Source: Wolfiporia cocos (lineage: Eukaryota; Basidiomycota; Agaricomycetes; Polyporales; Phaeolaceae). Taken from it: a stretch of 64,000 nucleotides of DNA. A model generated the notes under the pieces. That model saw only the letters and a program-made list of their open reading frames with translations. It was not told the DNA's origin and ran no database searches. The stretch lies in assembly GCA_029448655.1 (NCBI GenBank), contig JACCLO010000067.1, positions 1-64,000 on the forward strand, in the 5' to 3' direction. Shown in pieces: positions 43,387 to 54,781 of the stretch (positions within the stretch are counted from its first letter, which is position 1; each line of letters opens with the position of its first letter). The translations under genes were made by a program, and so were the position numbers.

Positions 43387-46300
43387 ATGTCTGCCTCCGA
43401 TTCTCCTTTCAAATTGCTGCAGCAGACTATCTCAAAATCTCGCGCCAAGAATAGCAAAAGTCTAGCAGAGGCCCTCGAGAAGGTGTCCTCCCACCTCGTC
43501 TTACTCGTAAGGCAGCTATTTGGGGCTCAGTGGATGTCTGTTCATCATCATATAGAATTTATCCACGATATCCGAGCAAGCATCCAAAGTGTTATCTCAG
43601 TGTCTGCGCAGGCCCCTTCTTCCCATATACTCTGCTTTTCCGCAGCCTGCCCTTGAAGCCGCTGCCGCGATTTTCTACAAGGTCTATCACGAGAAGGTTC
43701 TCCCAACTCTTAGAAAGCAGCAGAATGAGCAACAGGGGTTATGGGAAGGAGTGCTCAACTCTCTCTTGTCCGGTGTTCTCGTATGCTTTAGTTCGATGTT
43801 TACGCTTTGTCCGGGAAGCTGACTATGTCCAGGATTTTCTCGATGAAAGTGAAAACGGTAATCTCCATCCCCATTCCCTTCTTCAGATGGGCTCATGGGT
43901 GCGCTAGACAAAGGCAAAAGTAGCAAAGCAAAGGACGTCATAGCAGCCACGCTTTTTCCCAATCTATGCGACATATGTTTCTCACCAACTGCTCCGATGA
44001 TAAGTACTGGTTTACGATGCACTGTACGGTCTCTTACACCTTTATTTATGCGCCAAACTTACACTCATTTCGACATTACCAGGCATATACTCTTCTCGCC
44101 GATTCTGCTGCGATGCATCACGCCAATCAACACACGCTTCGTGACGACCAAATCCTTGGAGGGTGAGCCTGATTCCATTTTACCTTACTATGCCGCATAC
44201 CATTTCTTGTGCGTAGTCGTCGCCTCGGAGCCACCATCTGGCGCACCAAAGGTAAGCTCTCTCGAAGCAGCGTCATGTCAGATTCCGATACCATGATCCA
44301 GATTTCCTTCCTCTGGAGAGCTTGTTGACGCTATTTGCGCGTCTATTGCCTTCAACGAAGGGGGCTGCCTCCGGTCGCGCAAACCGTACTGCATTCATCC
44401 AGTCTGTGTTCAGCAAGTCGTCTCCCCCGGAAACCACCAGCATCGGACAAAAAGGTCACGGGGCTGCTTGAGAACGTGCCCTCGGAGGACTGGGACGTGA
44501 CCTCACGGAAGATTGCCGAAGCACTGGCTGCTGGCGACCGGACTTTGTGAGTAACTTAAGCTGCCGTATTATCACGCTGACCGGCGCCATATAGCCCGCA
44601 GCCTTTTGCGATAGAAGAAGTCTGTGCCTGTGGGCAAACACAACGATGCGATAGGCTATATGTCGATCCCAAGGCAATACTCGTGAACATGCTCATAGAA
44701 GTGTGCCTTTTGACCTTATTCGATGTCCGTCATACGGCGAGCTGATTATATGTTCATACATCGATACAGGATAACCAATATGAATCCCTGACAATCTCAT
44801 ACACTTCCATACACAAAATAGATATCCTGCGCGAGCGTTCTGGCGAGGAGAGGGTCGGCGCGCAGGTGCAAATTGTCATGTGCAGTCCTCCTATTCTCGG
44901 AGGAGAACCGATAACCTCTGGCATAGACGAAAGCGGCCCAGTTGTAACGTTTACTCTTACGAGCGGCGATCTGGACAGATTCGCAAATGCGTTGCGCGAC
45001 AGAGGTCAAGTAAGAAAGCGTAGCTTATACTTTCTATCTGGTTTGCGAGTGCTGACACGGTATCGTAATGCAGGGACAGAAGTATAGAGAGATACTCCCA
45101 CCGAAGCTATCACTAGCGACGTCGCCACTGGTTTTAGATTTTGACACCCAGGGCAAGCCGATGAAACAACTAAGCCAATCCGAGGTGCGCTAAATTGATC
45201 GCATTCTTCCATGACTGATCTCCACTCACTAGAGGATTGAGAAAGTCCAACAATGTGAGTATCACACAATCCATAGCATCCGCGCTCATCAACACTGTCA
45301 ACTTTCCGCTAGTCTACAATACCAACCAAAGCAGTGACGAACTCAGCTGCGGATCAGACCTTGATAACGCGACTAGTTCGAGATCTTCTGCTATCGACGA
45401 ACGTCAGTCTATGAAATCTACGCCCCATATGCGTTCGAAAAATGTCCGAAGAGAAGCCTTTGGCGCAAGCGATGAGGAACTATGTGATCCATCTGACGTC
45501 GACTCGGTTCTGCTGGCCCCGCCTCAACGTAGGCAACGGTCGGAAGGCCCTAGAGTAATCTCCACTAGGTCAGCCAAATCGTCCGAATCCCGACTTGCCG
45601 GGAAAACCCGCAAGTCGACCAATAACTCTGTTGCCGCCAAGGCCTACAAGAGAAAGCGAGATTCTACTGAGTGCAGCGAAGACGGTCCTAACTCAGATAA
45701 GCTGGCAGAGGACGCTGTTGCCAATAAACGATCCAAGACTTCCCCGACAGGTCGTAGCGCTCTTTGCACACCAGATCCTCCAGAGCGCACGGAATCTCAG
45801 GTGCTTCAGCCTCGTTCTACAGCGGCGACTAGGGCAACCAACAGATATCACGGCGAAAAGGAGAAAATATGTTCTCCTACCTCATGCTCCCACATGATTG
45901 ACTATGGTGCTCTACCCGAATCCGATCCATTTTCGTCTACTCGGAACACGTTGTCTCCTCTCACAGCTTTGTTTGCTCGTCGCAAGAAGGCCGACAATAA
46001 GCCTGCCCTGGAAAGCAAAGCCCCTCAGTCGAGCACGACCAAAGGTAGACCTCATAAAGCAAAGCTCTGGAAGACAAAACCGTCTCCGCCGGGCCCTATC
46101 ATCTACCAGGGAGCCTCGGACGACGATCCGTTATGTGACAGGCATGAGCTATCTGACACGTTCGTCGAGGACGAACCTGTCGAAGAGACTAAGGAAAATC
46201 AATCGGAAGTAAAAATCAAGACACACGCAAAGCATGTGGTCCCTGCTCTCGCAGCCAGTGCTTCGACAACGGACAAAAGGGTATGTTTGTTCTCTTGCGT

Positions 46301-47771
46301 TCTCGTGATTGATGAGAAAGCCATATCATGGTCGTGGACTACAGAGGGTCGAAATGTCGAACCCTGCCTTGCAAGAGAAAGCTCACCCATTGTCAGGTTC
46401 TACCAACATTGCTAAGGCGCGTGTACCGTGACACTTTCTACGCCATACGCTAATACTAAAACAGTCCACAAGCAAAAAGAGAAAGATTGCGCCATGGGCC
46501 AACCTCACTTCTGAAGCCCCTCACAGATCTGCGACTGTAGACAACAGTACGAGCGGAGTTCCTGGTGTTCACCATGAAGAAACCATACAGCCTACACTGA
46601 ATACTTTGGGATGCACATCTCTGTCCAAGAAGTCTATGTCATCATCCGCATCTGAAAGCCTCTTGACGGGATCTGGTAATGTTCATACAGGGCCTCTGCC
46701 TGAGGAGCCAGCCACCGCTGAAGATTCTATGTCAGACATCTCCGAAGTTGCCAACAAGGCGATACATGCGACCATAGCAGATTCCATGCTCGGAACGAAT
46801 ACCACACCAAGATCCGATCGTATACATTCTCCTGCTCCTCTCGTCATTCCCTCTCCGGAAAAGCTTGAGCAAACTGATTTTGAGTTGACGGAGGTAACAT
46901 CTACCCCAATTGGCAAGGTTGTTGAGGTCGATGATTGTGCAGGAGACTCTGTCTCCACGAGAAAGACCCATCCTAGACATTCCGTTACCTTCGCGCCAGT
47001 CGTGGAAGAATGCGAACCGTTGCCGGAGTTGAACTTTGAGATTGGTTCTCGGAGTCAGCCCACATCGCTGAGCCCATACAAGCGAGAGAGGGCTACTGGT
47101 AAACTTATCCATAGATACAACGGCGCACTTCTGACTTTTGTTGTTAGTGTCACTGGGACTGCTGCTGCAGGATATTGAACACGAGCCTTTCATAGGGCGA
47201 CGTGAACGTGGCTCATTCCGGAAAACAAATATAACGGGTGCTGGGAACCGCTCGCGGTGCAAGGAAGCCACTGCAAATGTCCAAGACATCGAAGATGTTC
47301 TGCGGGAGTTGCATCAGGTGCCGTAGAAGCTGCTAAGGATATTGCGGTATGCTGAGTATGTGCTCGACCCTCGCAGGCTATTTTCGGCAAGATCACGGAT
47401 CGCTTTGACAGCGTACGTGAAGAAGTGCACATTGATCGGAGTGCAATCCTCCGGGAGGCAGCGCAGGATCCTATGCACATGCGTGCGGATAGGTGTGTGC
47501 TGACTGCCCATACATACTTCGCATTCTTGCGGACCTGCTGATCCCTGTGAACGGCCACTGCAGTGTCGCCCACTTCAACCGCCTTATCGACCTCGAGGCC
47601 GAATATGCGTCCTCTGGGCGTGCTGTCATTGACAGTTTGGAAGAGTTGCTTCGCGCAAATGAAGGGATATGCTGCAAAATAGAAGAGACGATAAAGAGCA
47701 TCGATCGTACAACACTCGTTGGAAGGATGCCGGTGGTCCTAGTGGAAATTCCCGCGAGCCTGAGACAGTGA
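43387..47771 (+). CDS. Large multi-exon protein with PH-like segment and coiled coil; candidate meiotic axis (SYCP2/Red1-like) protein
   Basis: ATG 43387 starts MSASDSPFKLLQQTISKSRA. Helical pieces follow, including YKVYHEKVLPTLRKQQNEQ (43680), LLADSAAMHHANQHTLRDDQ (44090) and KVTGLLENVPSEDWDVTSRK (44450). From 44590 to 45000 there is a beta-rich block, FAIEEVCACGQTQRCDRLYV, PKAILVNMLIEDNQYESL, GAQVQIVMCSPPIL and VVTFTLTSGDLDRFANALRD, that looks like a Spt16M-type PH fold. A long disordered Ser/Lys-rich stretch (45290-47100, two exons, several KRKR-type patches) follows. The end is a coiled coil (FGKITDRFDSVREEVHIDRS, FNRLIDLEAEYASSGRAVID, EELLRANEGICCKIEETIKS), stop at 47769-47771. Order helical repeat, PH, disorder, coiled coil matches SYCP2/Red1 axis proteins; sequence identity is not demonstrable by eye. 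Confidence 0.5.
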
Positions 47772-49022
47772 AAGGAATACAACCATGTTATAGTAGAGAA
47801 CGCGGTGAGTTCGCTCGATATCACAAACGCTCTAGTACAAATCATTGCATGTTGATCATCACATGCAGCTGTAGCATGAAACAGGAAACAAGACACAGCT
47901 GTATACAAGCGATCGGTCCACGCACGCCTCAGAAGGGATAGTGTTAGTTTACATGACCATTGCAAGCGGAAGGTGATATGTGCAATGCATGTAACTCTCA
48001 CCTAACTACCGTCATCCGGCATTCGATACTCAAATAACTTGTTGTTCTAACAATGGTATGCCAATAACCCCGTGCAAAACCACCTAGCATTCCAACGCAG
48101 CATGAGGAAGCTAAAGTATTCGCCGTGACACCTCGCTACCCAGCTTCCTTTGTTCATACCGTCTCGATACAGAGCACCTTGTGTTATGCATCCATCGGGC
48201 TCATCTCGACCACTGTTGGGGCGCGGCCACTCCTCGCCGGTGTGGCACCCTTCTCTTCCCATCCCGCGCGCCACACTATCTTCCATTTTCCACACTCTCG
48301 TTGAATGGTTACTTCTTCCATCATTGCCGAACACGCTCTCTGACACCCGTAACATAAGTTTATATCCAATGACGGCGACAGCCTGAGACATTGTTTCACG
48401 GCATTGCGGCGGGTCTCTTGGCACGGAAAGATTAGGTTTACTTCTCAATAAAATCGGCTATGAGCACAGCTGTGCACGCATCAAAGCACGCATTGGTGAG
48501 CCGATTTGCTATCGACCTCCGCCATTATGTGGGCTGGAACTGCATCAGAATGGTGCCTGTGCGCAGCACACATGAAAGCGTGAAGGGGACTTGCTAGGTG
48601 CACCATTCACGAAGGGTTCACGAGCCTAGACGATCATTGCGAGATGAACGGGCGTGGTGTCTCACTGTGCCTTGCGAACAAGTGCCTCGCTAGTGCAGAT
48701 GCATTTGGGTGACGGGGATCGCGAGATGAACGGACTTCTCACTCTGAGTGCGAGTGAGAGTCGACTTCGTGATCGCGTACTAGCTTGCCGTGAATTGGAA
48801 GGGATTAATATGGATCGTAAACGCCCAGCGCCACCGATGCCGCGAGTCGGCACACTGGTTTGTCAGCATGGGACCCTGGACACCATGCATATATGGTCAC
48901 CGGAGCACTGGTTGCCGTCCAGTGCAGCGTGGTGACTCTTGCTTACTGATAGGTAGACTCGCATCTCTCCTATTGACTGCCACCACCACAGCCCTCCCCC
49001 TCCCAAGCCCAAGCACGGTGTC
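47772..49022. other. Intergenic interval
   Basis: No supported gene. A minus-strand frame of 133 codons (48047-48448) and a plus-strand frame at 48654-48935 lack motifs and exon structure. No LTR ends are seen. Confidence 0.4.
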
Positions 49023-51689
49023 ATGTCATCGGGTTTGAAACGTCCCAGTGACACCCCATCATCACCACGCAAGAAGCCGCGTCCTCAATACAAAACTCTA
49101 AAGAGCTTAGTCGAGGAGGCAGCCAAAAAGGTCAACCGCTTGATTGAACATGTAAAAAAAGAGATATTGCCGCTTCTGCAGGAGGAGGGTCTTGGTACAG
49201 TTGGTGCTAAGCTCGCTATGAGTATTATGGGACTTGTGGTCAGTGCAGCTTCTGCTCCTGGAGAGAAGGAGTTGGGTGAAATGCAGTACTTGGAAGTACA
49301 TATCAACATCCCAGATGATTACCCAGATATGGCAAGTAGGCTTGCTATCTATTCCTGACGTCCCTAGTCCCAAGCTGACATGCACTCAAAAGAGTTACAA
49401 CTGAATGATTTGAATACACAATATGCGAACCTTGCCTTTTATTTCAGGGTACTGCTCAACTCCCTCCCTGCACCATCAGAATTTGCCAAGACGGACGTGT
49501 GGGCAGACGTACAAAGAACCCGCGCAGCCATCTTATGTATGCGTCCCGTTGAAAAGAGCGGTGTGCCGATATGCACGCTCCACGATGTCTTTCGTCTTTT
49601 CCGAATTCGACTTGGCACAGACCTTTCTTCAGCCACCGATGACCCTATCGCGGTTGCCTCCATCCGTGCTGCCGCCTTATTGTGCAACGAGATGGGAAAC
49701 CCGTTCGACGATGAGAACGCACGCACAGCGAAATTTAACGAATGTGTTCAAGGACTGCTCCCTAACTTTAGGCTCAACCACAAATTTTTTCCCAAACTCG
49801 ACCGTGCCGTATGCAAACCGGATGCAACGTTGTTCATGGACGAGGAGGAGATCTTCCCAGTTTGCCTGCGTGAGGACAAGCGTGAGGCGGGCGAAACTGA
49901 CACAGACTAGACTGTGGGACTCACACTATAACCTTATAGACGACTTGAAGATGTTGCAGAAGGTTGGTGAGGAGGCTAGTGGGCGCAAGCAGAGATGGTA
50001 TGTAACTGTGCGAATGCAGAGAACAAATCTAAGGCTTATCCGCAGTGATAGCCCTACTTATATACATGTTTTGTTTGGTTACCGGTAAGGGAGCCAAACA
50101 TGAAGGTGGTCTGTGCGCAGACATAACTAATATGGTTTAGTCGTAAACTACCATAGACCATGTGCGCCGGTAATGGCCGCACCAGTAAGATCGTTTGTTT
50201 GGACCGTAGGTCCATGTTGTGGAAGTGGCTGTAGCTACGTTAGTAAGCCATGCATGTGATTATTATATTCCGGGATCGGGATATGAGTAATCGTAAGGTC
50301 ATTGGCATGTGATAACGAGCGGGCCGCTTATCCAATTGTACTGACATAGCCCGGTATCGGGATATGAGTAAGGCGCGTGACACCGGAGGTTAGTCCGCTG
50401 AGTCATTGACGCGTACAAGCGTGTTATGTACGTGTTGTTATGACAAGTGGACGTATACCGCGTTGTGTACGTGTTGTTTGGTTGCGTGTACGTGTAGACG
50501 GGCGCTTAGCAGCGTAAATGTCTACAAGGTTGTAGAAATACCAGATAAATAGGTAAAAATACGGGAAAAATAGTGGCATGTCCCAAATCTGTGACAGAAA
50601 CTGGCTATGACGTCTACATGCAAGTGGCGCACGACTACTCGATTGTGGTCAAAACTCTTCGATGTGCATGAAGGCGGGTGCACCAATGTTTCTCCCATGC
50701 TTGTTGGGTATGTACTTTGAACCAAACATACATGTTCTTGGGCGCCCTTATGATTATCACACAGGACCCCATCTGTCCATGCAGGGCGGTTTTTATGATG
50801 GAGAGGATTACATAGTGGAACCACTAAGTGCAATGTATTGTATGCTACCAGACGTCACCAAAGAGCGACAGAATCAGCTCGCACGGTTGCTGTATGCGCT
50901 CGCTAAAGGAGTAGAGGAGCTGAAGGAGTACGTTGCCCAACACAATAATGCCACTGTGGGATCAGGTTAATGTCGTCCTACAGGCTGGCTTCATCAACCG
51001 CTGAACCACCCTCATTCCCTTGTGGCACCCCTCAAATCTACTCATCCTGCACGCTGTATGCCGACACCGCTGCCGACACCGCTGCCGACAAACCAAGCAC
51101 TGGGACCCTCACATTCAAGAAGCCTCTTGTCGTCGATCTCAACAACCGAGTGCTGTTCACAGCAACGTTGTCGACGACCTCTGCACGGGAGAAGTTGCCG
51201 GAGCAGACACCTGTGGTTGTCAAGCTTGTCAGCGGTTCCTATGGCGAAGACATACATCGACTTCTGGCGAAGGAAGGCCTCGTGCCTACCCTCCATGGGT
51301 GTGTCTGCTTGGAAGGTGCTCCTGTTGCCTACATCATGGACCACTTGGATGGGGATTGGAAGCGCTTACACGACCTCTTACGTGATTTAACCCCTCTGTG
51401 CCGTAAGGCTATACGGGAATCATTGGAGAATGTTCTGAAATTGCTCAAGAAAAAGGGCTTCGTACACGGCGACCTTAGGTCGAGCAATATCATGGCGCGG
51501 ATCGTTGACGAAGAAAAAGCGGAGATCAAGGTTGTCGACTTTGATTGGGCGGGCAAAGCCAGTCAGGTATTCTACCCTGCGATGCGCAACGAGTCCATCG
51601 GTTGGCCTGGTCGGCCCTGTGGTCCAATTGAAGCTGAGGATGACCGCGAACTGCTTGATTCGTGGTGGCCACGAGAAACCCATGTCTGA
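49023..51689 (+). pseudogene. CR-effector-like gene: nuclease-like region plus protein kinase, split by a solo LTR
   Basis: ATG 49023 (MSSGLKRPSDTPSSPRKKPR, NLS-like) opens an exon to about 49331. Donor GTAGGC and acceptor CAAAAG rejoin in phase to LQLNDLNTQYANLAFYF. The second exon contains VCKPDATLFMDEEEIFPVCL and REDK, a D...ExK arrangement reminiscent of PD-(D/E)XK nucleases. It is broken at 49897 by a solo LTR with duplication GAAAC, and resumes at 50602 as TGYDVYMQVAHDYSIVVKTL. One frameshift near 50655 leads to GAPMFLPCLLGMYFEPNIHV. A kinase domain follows: VVVKLVSGSYGEDIHRLLAK, catalytic loop VHGDLRSSNIM, VVDFDWAG in place of DFG, and GWPGRPCGPIEAEDDRELL, stop 51687-51689. Nuclease-kinase fusions are known among Crinkler-type host-conflict proteins. 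The copy here is inactivated. Confidence 0.7.
49898..50596 (-). repeat. Solo LTR (699 bp) in the nuclease-kinase gene
   Basis: TGACACAGACTAGACTG...AATCTGTGACA on the plus strand, minus sense. Perfect duplication GAAAC at 49893-49897 and 50597-50601, so the host reading KREAGET-GYDV is restored by removing it. Minus-strand TATA at 50057-50064 (plus CTTATATA). Confidence 0.93.
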
Positions 51690-52942
51690 TCGTTGTTTCA
51701 AAGAATGCTTCACTCCTCCTTCTCTCGCTACATTTGTATGTAGTTTCCATTCTCGATGTGACTATACCAGCAATGCATACAACCAAAAATACTACGGCTG
51801 ATCATGGTTTCGGTGATTTGCAAGCGATGCATTGTTGCGCGCTGGACACCATGCAGACAGTCTGAAGTCGCATACGGAGGCATCAGATCAGCCACAGCCC
51901 AGTTAAATTAAATCCAGACACTGGCGGTGGTCCGTGCTTTCCTTTTTTTGCATTAGACATGTATGACTCCCTTGCACCTGTTTTGAATTATGTACCTTTG
52001 TCGTGATTATATGGGCAGCAACACTTGCAGATGTTCGATGGTGCAACAAGCTGCAAGGCCAGATTGTAATATTGCACATTGAAATCTGACGCTGTGTGCT
52101 GCATCGAAAGGCGGTATACACCGGCTTGAGATCCGAGCAGTCATATGATTGCAACTTGTGTATCACGATGCAAATACAATCTCGAGCAATATGCCACAGT
52201 GGTCAGCGGTATGGATTGCATGACCCCAGCTCACATGTCTCTAAGCATGGTTTTAACGGGTCACCACAGGTTGATGATTCCTCATATATTGTATGGATAT
52301 GTTGGCTCTCTGACAATGTCGAGAACGATTTGCATGTGGCTTCGCTCATTCTGCGGTCCATTCTTAATATACTTGGCTGTTGCAGATATGGTGACGTGGA
52401 AAATGGACGTCTCCCCAGGTCCTCGCCGTACAGCATCTTAGCCAAAGCATAGTGGGGGATATTGTGCTTCTCGAGGTAGGCATTGATCTTGATGTAGTGA
52501 ACGATTTCATTGATGCATTTGGTCTATATCACGTGCTGGTGTGGACCCAATACAATTCTCCAGCCGTAATGCAATAACCATTGCACCAAAAGGGCACAAT
52601 GCCAACTCTGTTGGCATCGGTGGGTCTCAGTACTTAAGCTATTATGGCACATGGTCGTGACATGCTCATGACAGTCTAGCAATACTGCTCCTTGATAATG
52701 ATGCGTTTGACTTGGTCCGCACCCGTCCGCTCGGCCGACACATCCGTCGCACCAGAGTCCTCAACGGCCATGGAAGAGCTGTCAGCGTCATCTCCGCGTG
52801 CTTGCCCATGCAGTGTGAGACTCAACGTATAGTTGCATGCAGACCCTTTCCTCTTGCACCACGATGAGGGAGGAGTACTGTTAGAATCCCCCTGAGTCAG
52901 GTGCCAATTCTCAGGCAGCAGACACCAGTAGATCAGCAGCCC
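51690..52942. other. Interval without a recognised gene
   Basis: Between the kinase stop and element B. Open frames of 98-126 codons (52096-52452 plus, 52676-53056 minus) have no domain I recognise. The last one overlaps element B's LTR, so it is not a gene. Confidence 0.35.
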
Positions 52943-52947
52943 CTCCC

Positions 52948-53666
52948 TGTTACGGGTCGAACACCCGTTCGTATATTCGAGTCGCGAATATAGATCGTTC
53001 TTCTGCACGTGGGCGTATAGCCGTATGCAAGGCAAATACTCGTTAGATGCCTTCAAGTCTAGGTGAATTCCCTAGGAGATCGTCAAATATCCAATACGCG
53101 TTAGAGGGATATAATCTGTTCGAGTGCGAGTCTGTTTAGATATAAGACTTGCCTAAGTCCGAGAAGTCAGTGTGCACTTCGAGGACTTAGTCGTTCGGCT
53201 TGCTCGATTGAGAAATACTGAGCGTAGGTTTCCTACGTTTGAGAACGAGTATAAGACTTCTTGTTTGTACAACAAGGTTGAGCTGAGGAGCTTCGACAGT
53301 AAGTACATGAGTTTATATACTAGTAGGGTTTTAGGGGTCAAGTCCATCCCAGATGTCACCGCTACTATCTACACTATAGTGCCAAACGTTTGATAAGTAT
53401 GGAGAGAATGTTATAATCTGAAACAATAGGAGGAATGATGATGGGGGGTTGAACACCAATCTATCAGCTAACAAATGATAAACTAGAATGGGGCAGAGTT
53501 GGATCTGCCAAAGGTGAAACATGCCCTATACTACTAGGTACAAACCTGGGGATGCGCCCAGTAGAGTCACGAGTAGCCAGGGGGTTGGTTGCGCAACAAG
53601 TCCCTGTATCGTATTCGCCCGGTGGTGAGTTCTGTCGATATTCGAAAAATTAAAATAACCGTAACA
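52948..53666 (-). repeat. Element B 3' LTR (719 bp)
   Basis: Plus strand TGTTACGGGTCG...AACCGTAACA. It matches the right-hand LTR along its whole length with scattered differences. The primer-matching site is mutated here (GGTTGAGCT where the 5' copy has GGTCGAGCT). In element sense it is preceded by the polypurine tract GGGAGGGGCTGA (plus 53667-53678). Confidence 0.95.
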
Positions 53667-53683
53667 TCAGCCCCTCCCTAGGC
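53667..53683 (-). other. Element B polypurine tract
   Basis: In element sense GCCTAGGGAGGGGCTGA directly precedes the TGTTAC start of the 3' LTR. It is purine-rich like the GGGGGTAA tracts of the TGTCAC-type elements but different in its last bases. Confidence 0.75.
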
Positions 53684-53782
53684 ATTCGTCGGCCTCGACG
53701 AATTTTCCAAGTTCCTCTCTTCAGAGTGCCTCGGCGTCCTGTTCATTGTAGATGTCGCCGTTCCCGCTGAGGGACGGGGTCG

Positions 53783-54781
53783 TAGGAGTTCGCCATACGA
53801 AGTGTTGGCGGCATTCATTCTGTCAATGACCTGGTTGATTGAGCCCACAAGCTCTGCAAATATAGTCGGGGCAGTCGAGGATCCAGTGGCTAGCGGATCC
53901 GCACTGCCGACAGGGTTGTTCAGGCGAGGGCCTTGCTGGTACCCGTAGGAAAAGGGATATCTCTGAGATATTCGTTGTGTCGGTATCTCCAGTGGTGAGC
54001 GGCGCGGTGGAGGTTCCGTTGCGCCCATGTGGGTAAGGAGGCGGTGTCTCGTTCGTGCTCCCTCGCACCTCGCTCGAACTCCTCGCGGGTAATGCTCTGC
54101 ACCGATGGAGATCGTCGAATAGGCGGCGTGCTATTCGCTCTTCGCTGTCGTTCTGGGGTAGCCCTAGGGCTCGTCGGGCGTGCAGGTGGTTCACGTCTCC
54201 CGTTGCCTCCCATACCAGGAATACGTGGCGTCGGGTCTCTAACTCCTGTTCGGCGGGCTCTCTGAGTCTTGGTAGGCAGTGGAAATAATACTCTATCGCC
54301 CTCCATAAAATCAAACGGCCTTGCAACTCGGCGTCGTTCGTCGGGGGAAAAAGCAGGCGGGTCGTGGTGTGTATTCGGGTCGACCGGGAGTAACGTGCTC
54401 GCGATCCTCGAAGTCGTTGAGCGCGTGTCGTAGTCGGGCCGTCGTGGTGGCGGCCAATCTGTCGATAAGTCTGTTGGTGAGTAATTCGAGTCCCTCTCTC
54501 TGCGCTCTGATCTGCCCCTCCATTCGGACAAGGTCCTCGGTGATGTTCTGGTACGAGCTGTAGACGTGTGTGAGGTCCTGCGCGATGTCGAAGAGGGCCG
54601 ACCAGCCATCGGCTCGGCCAGCAAAAGGTCCCTCGGCCCTGTACCAGAGGAGGGCGTGTCTACTCTGCAGATGCTGGGGGGAGTACCTTCTTGGTGGCGT
54701 ACCTCGCGGTCGGCCTTCTCGACGATCTGCATCGCCGGGGGTCGTGGTTCGGCGGGGGAGCTGGTGGCGAGTCGTCGACAT
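53783..54781 (-). pseudogene. Element B third ORF with coiled coil and zinc knuckles
   Basis: After the chromodomain a separate protein is readable across three frames. From ATG 54781 (MSTTRHQLPRRTTTPGDAD) comes a helical stretch FDIAQDLTHVYSSYQNITED and REGLELLTNRLIDRL. The reading continues in the pol frame as RPFDFMEGDRVLFPLPTK to WAQRNLHRAAHHWRYRHNEY. A third frame then gives the CCHC knuckle CRQCGSASHWILDC and a second partial one, CRACGLNQPGH, followed by a stop. Extra nucleic-acid-binding ORFs 3' of pol occur in some agaricomycete Ty3/gypsy elements. The frame changes imply decay of this part. Its function is unknown; an RNA- or DNA-binding accessory role is inferred. Confidence 0.55.

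Noticed and set aside
52676..53056. 126-codon minus-strand frame before element B
   Set aside because: It runs across the left border of element B's LTR, so it cannot be an old gene; no domain.
54029..54288. Plus-strand open frames opposite element B
   Set aside because: Antisense shadows of the pol C-terminus and third ORF; no motifs.
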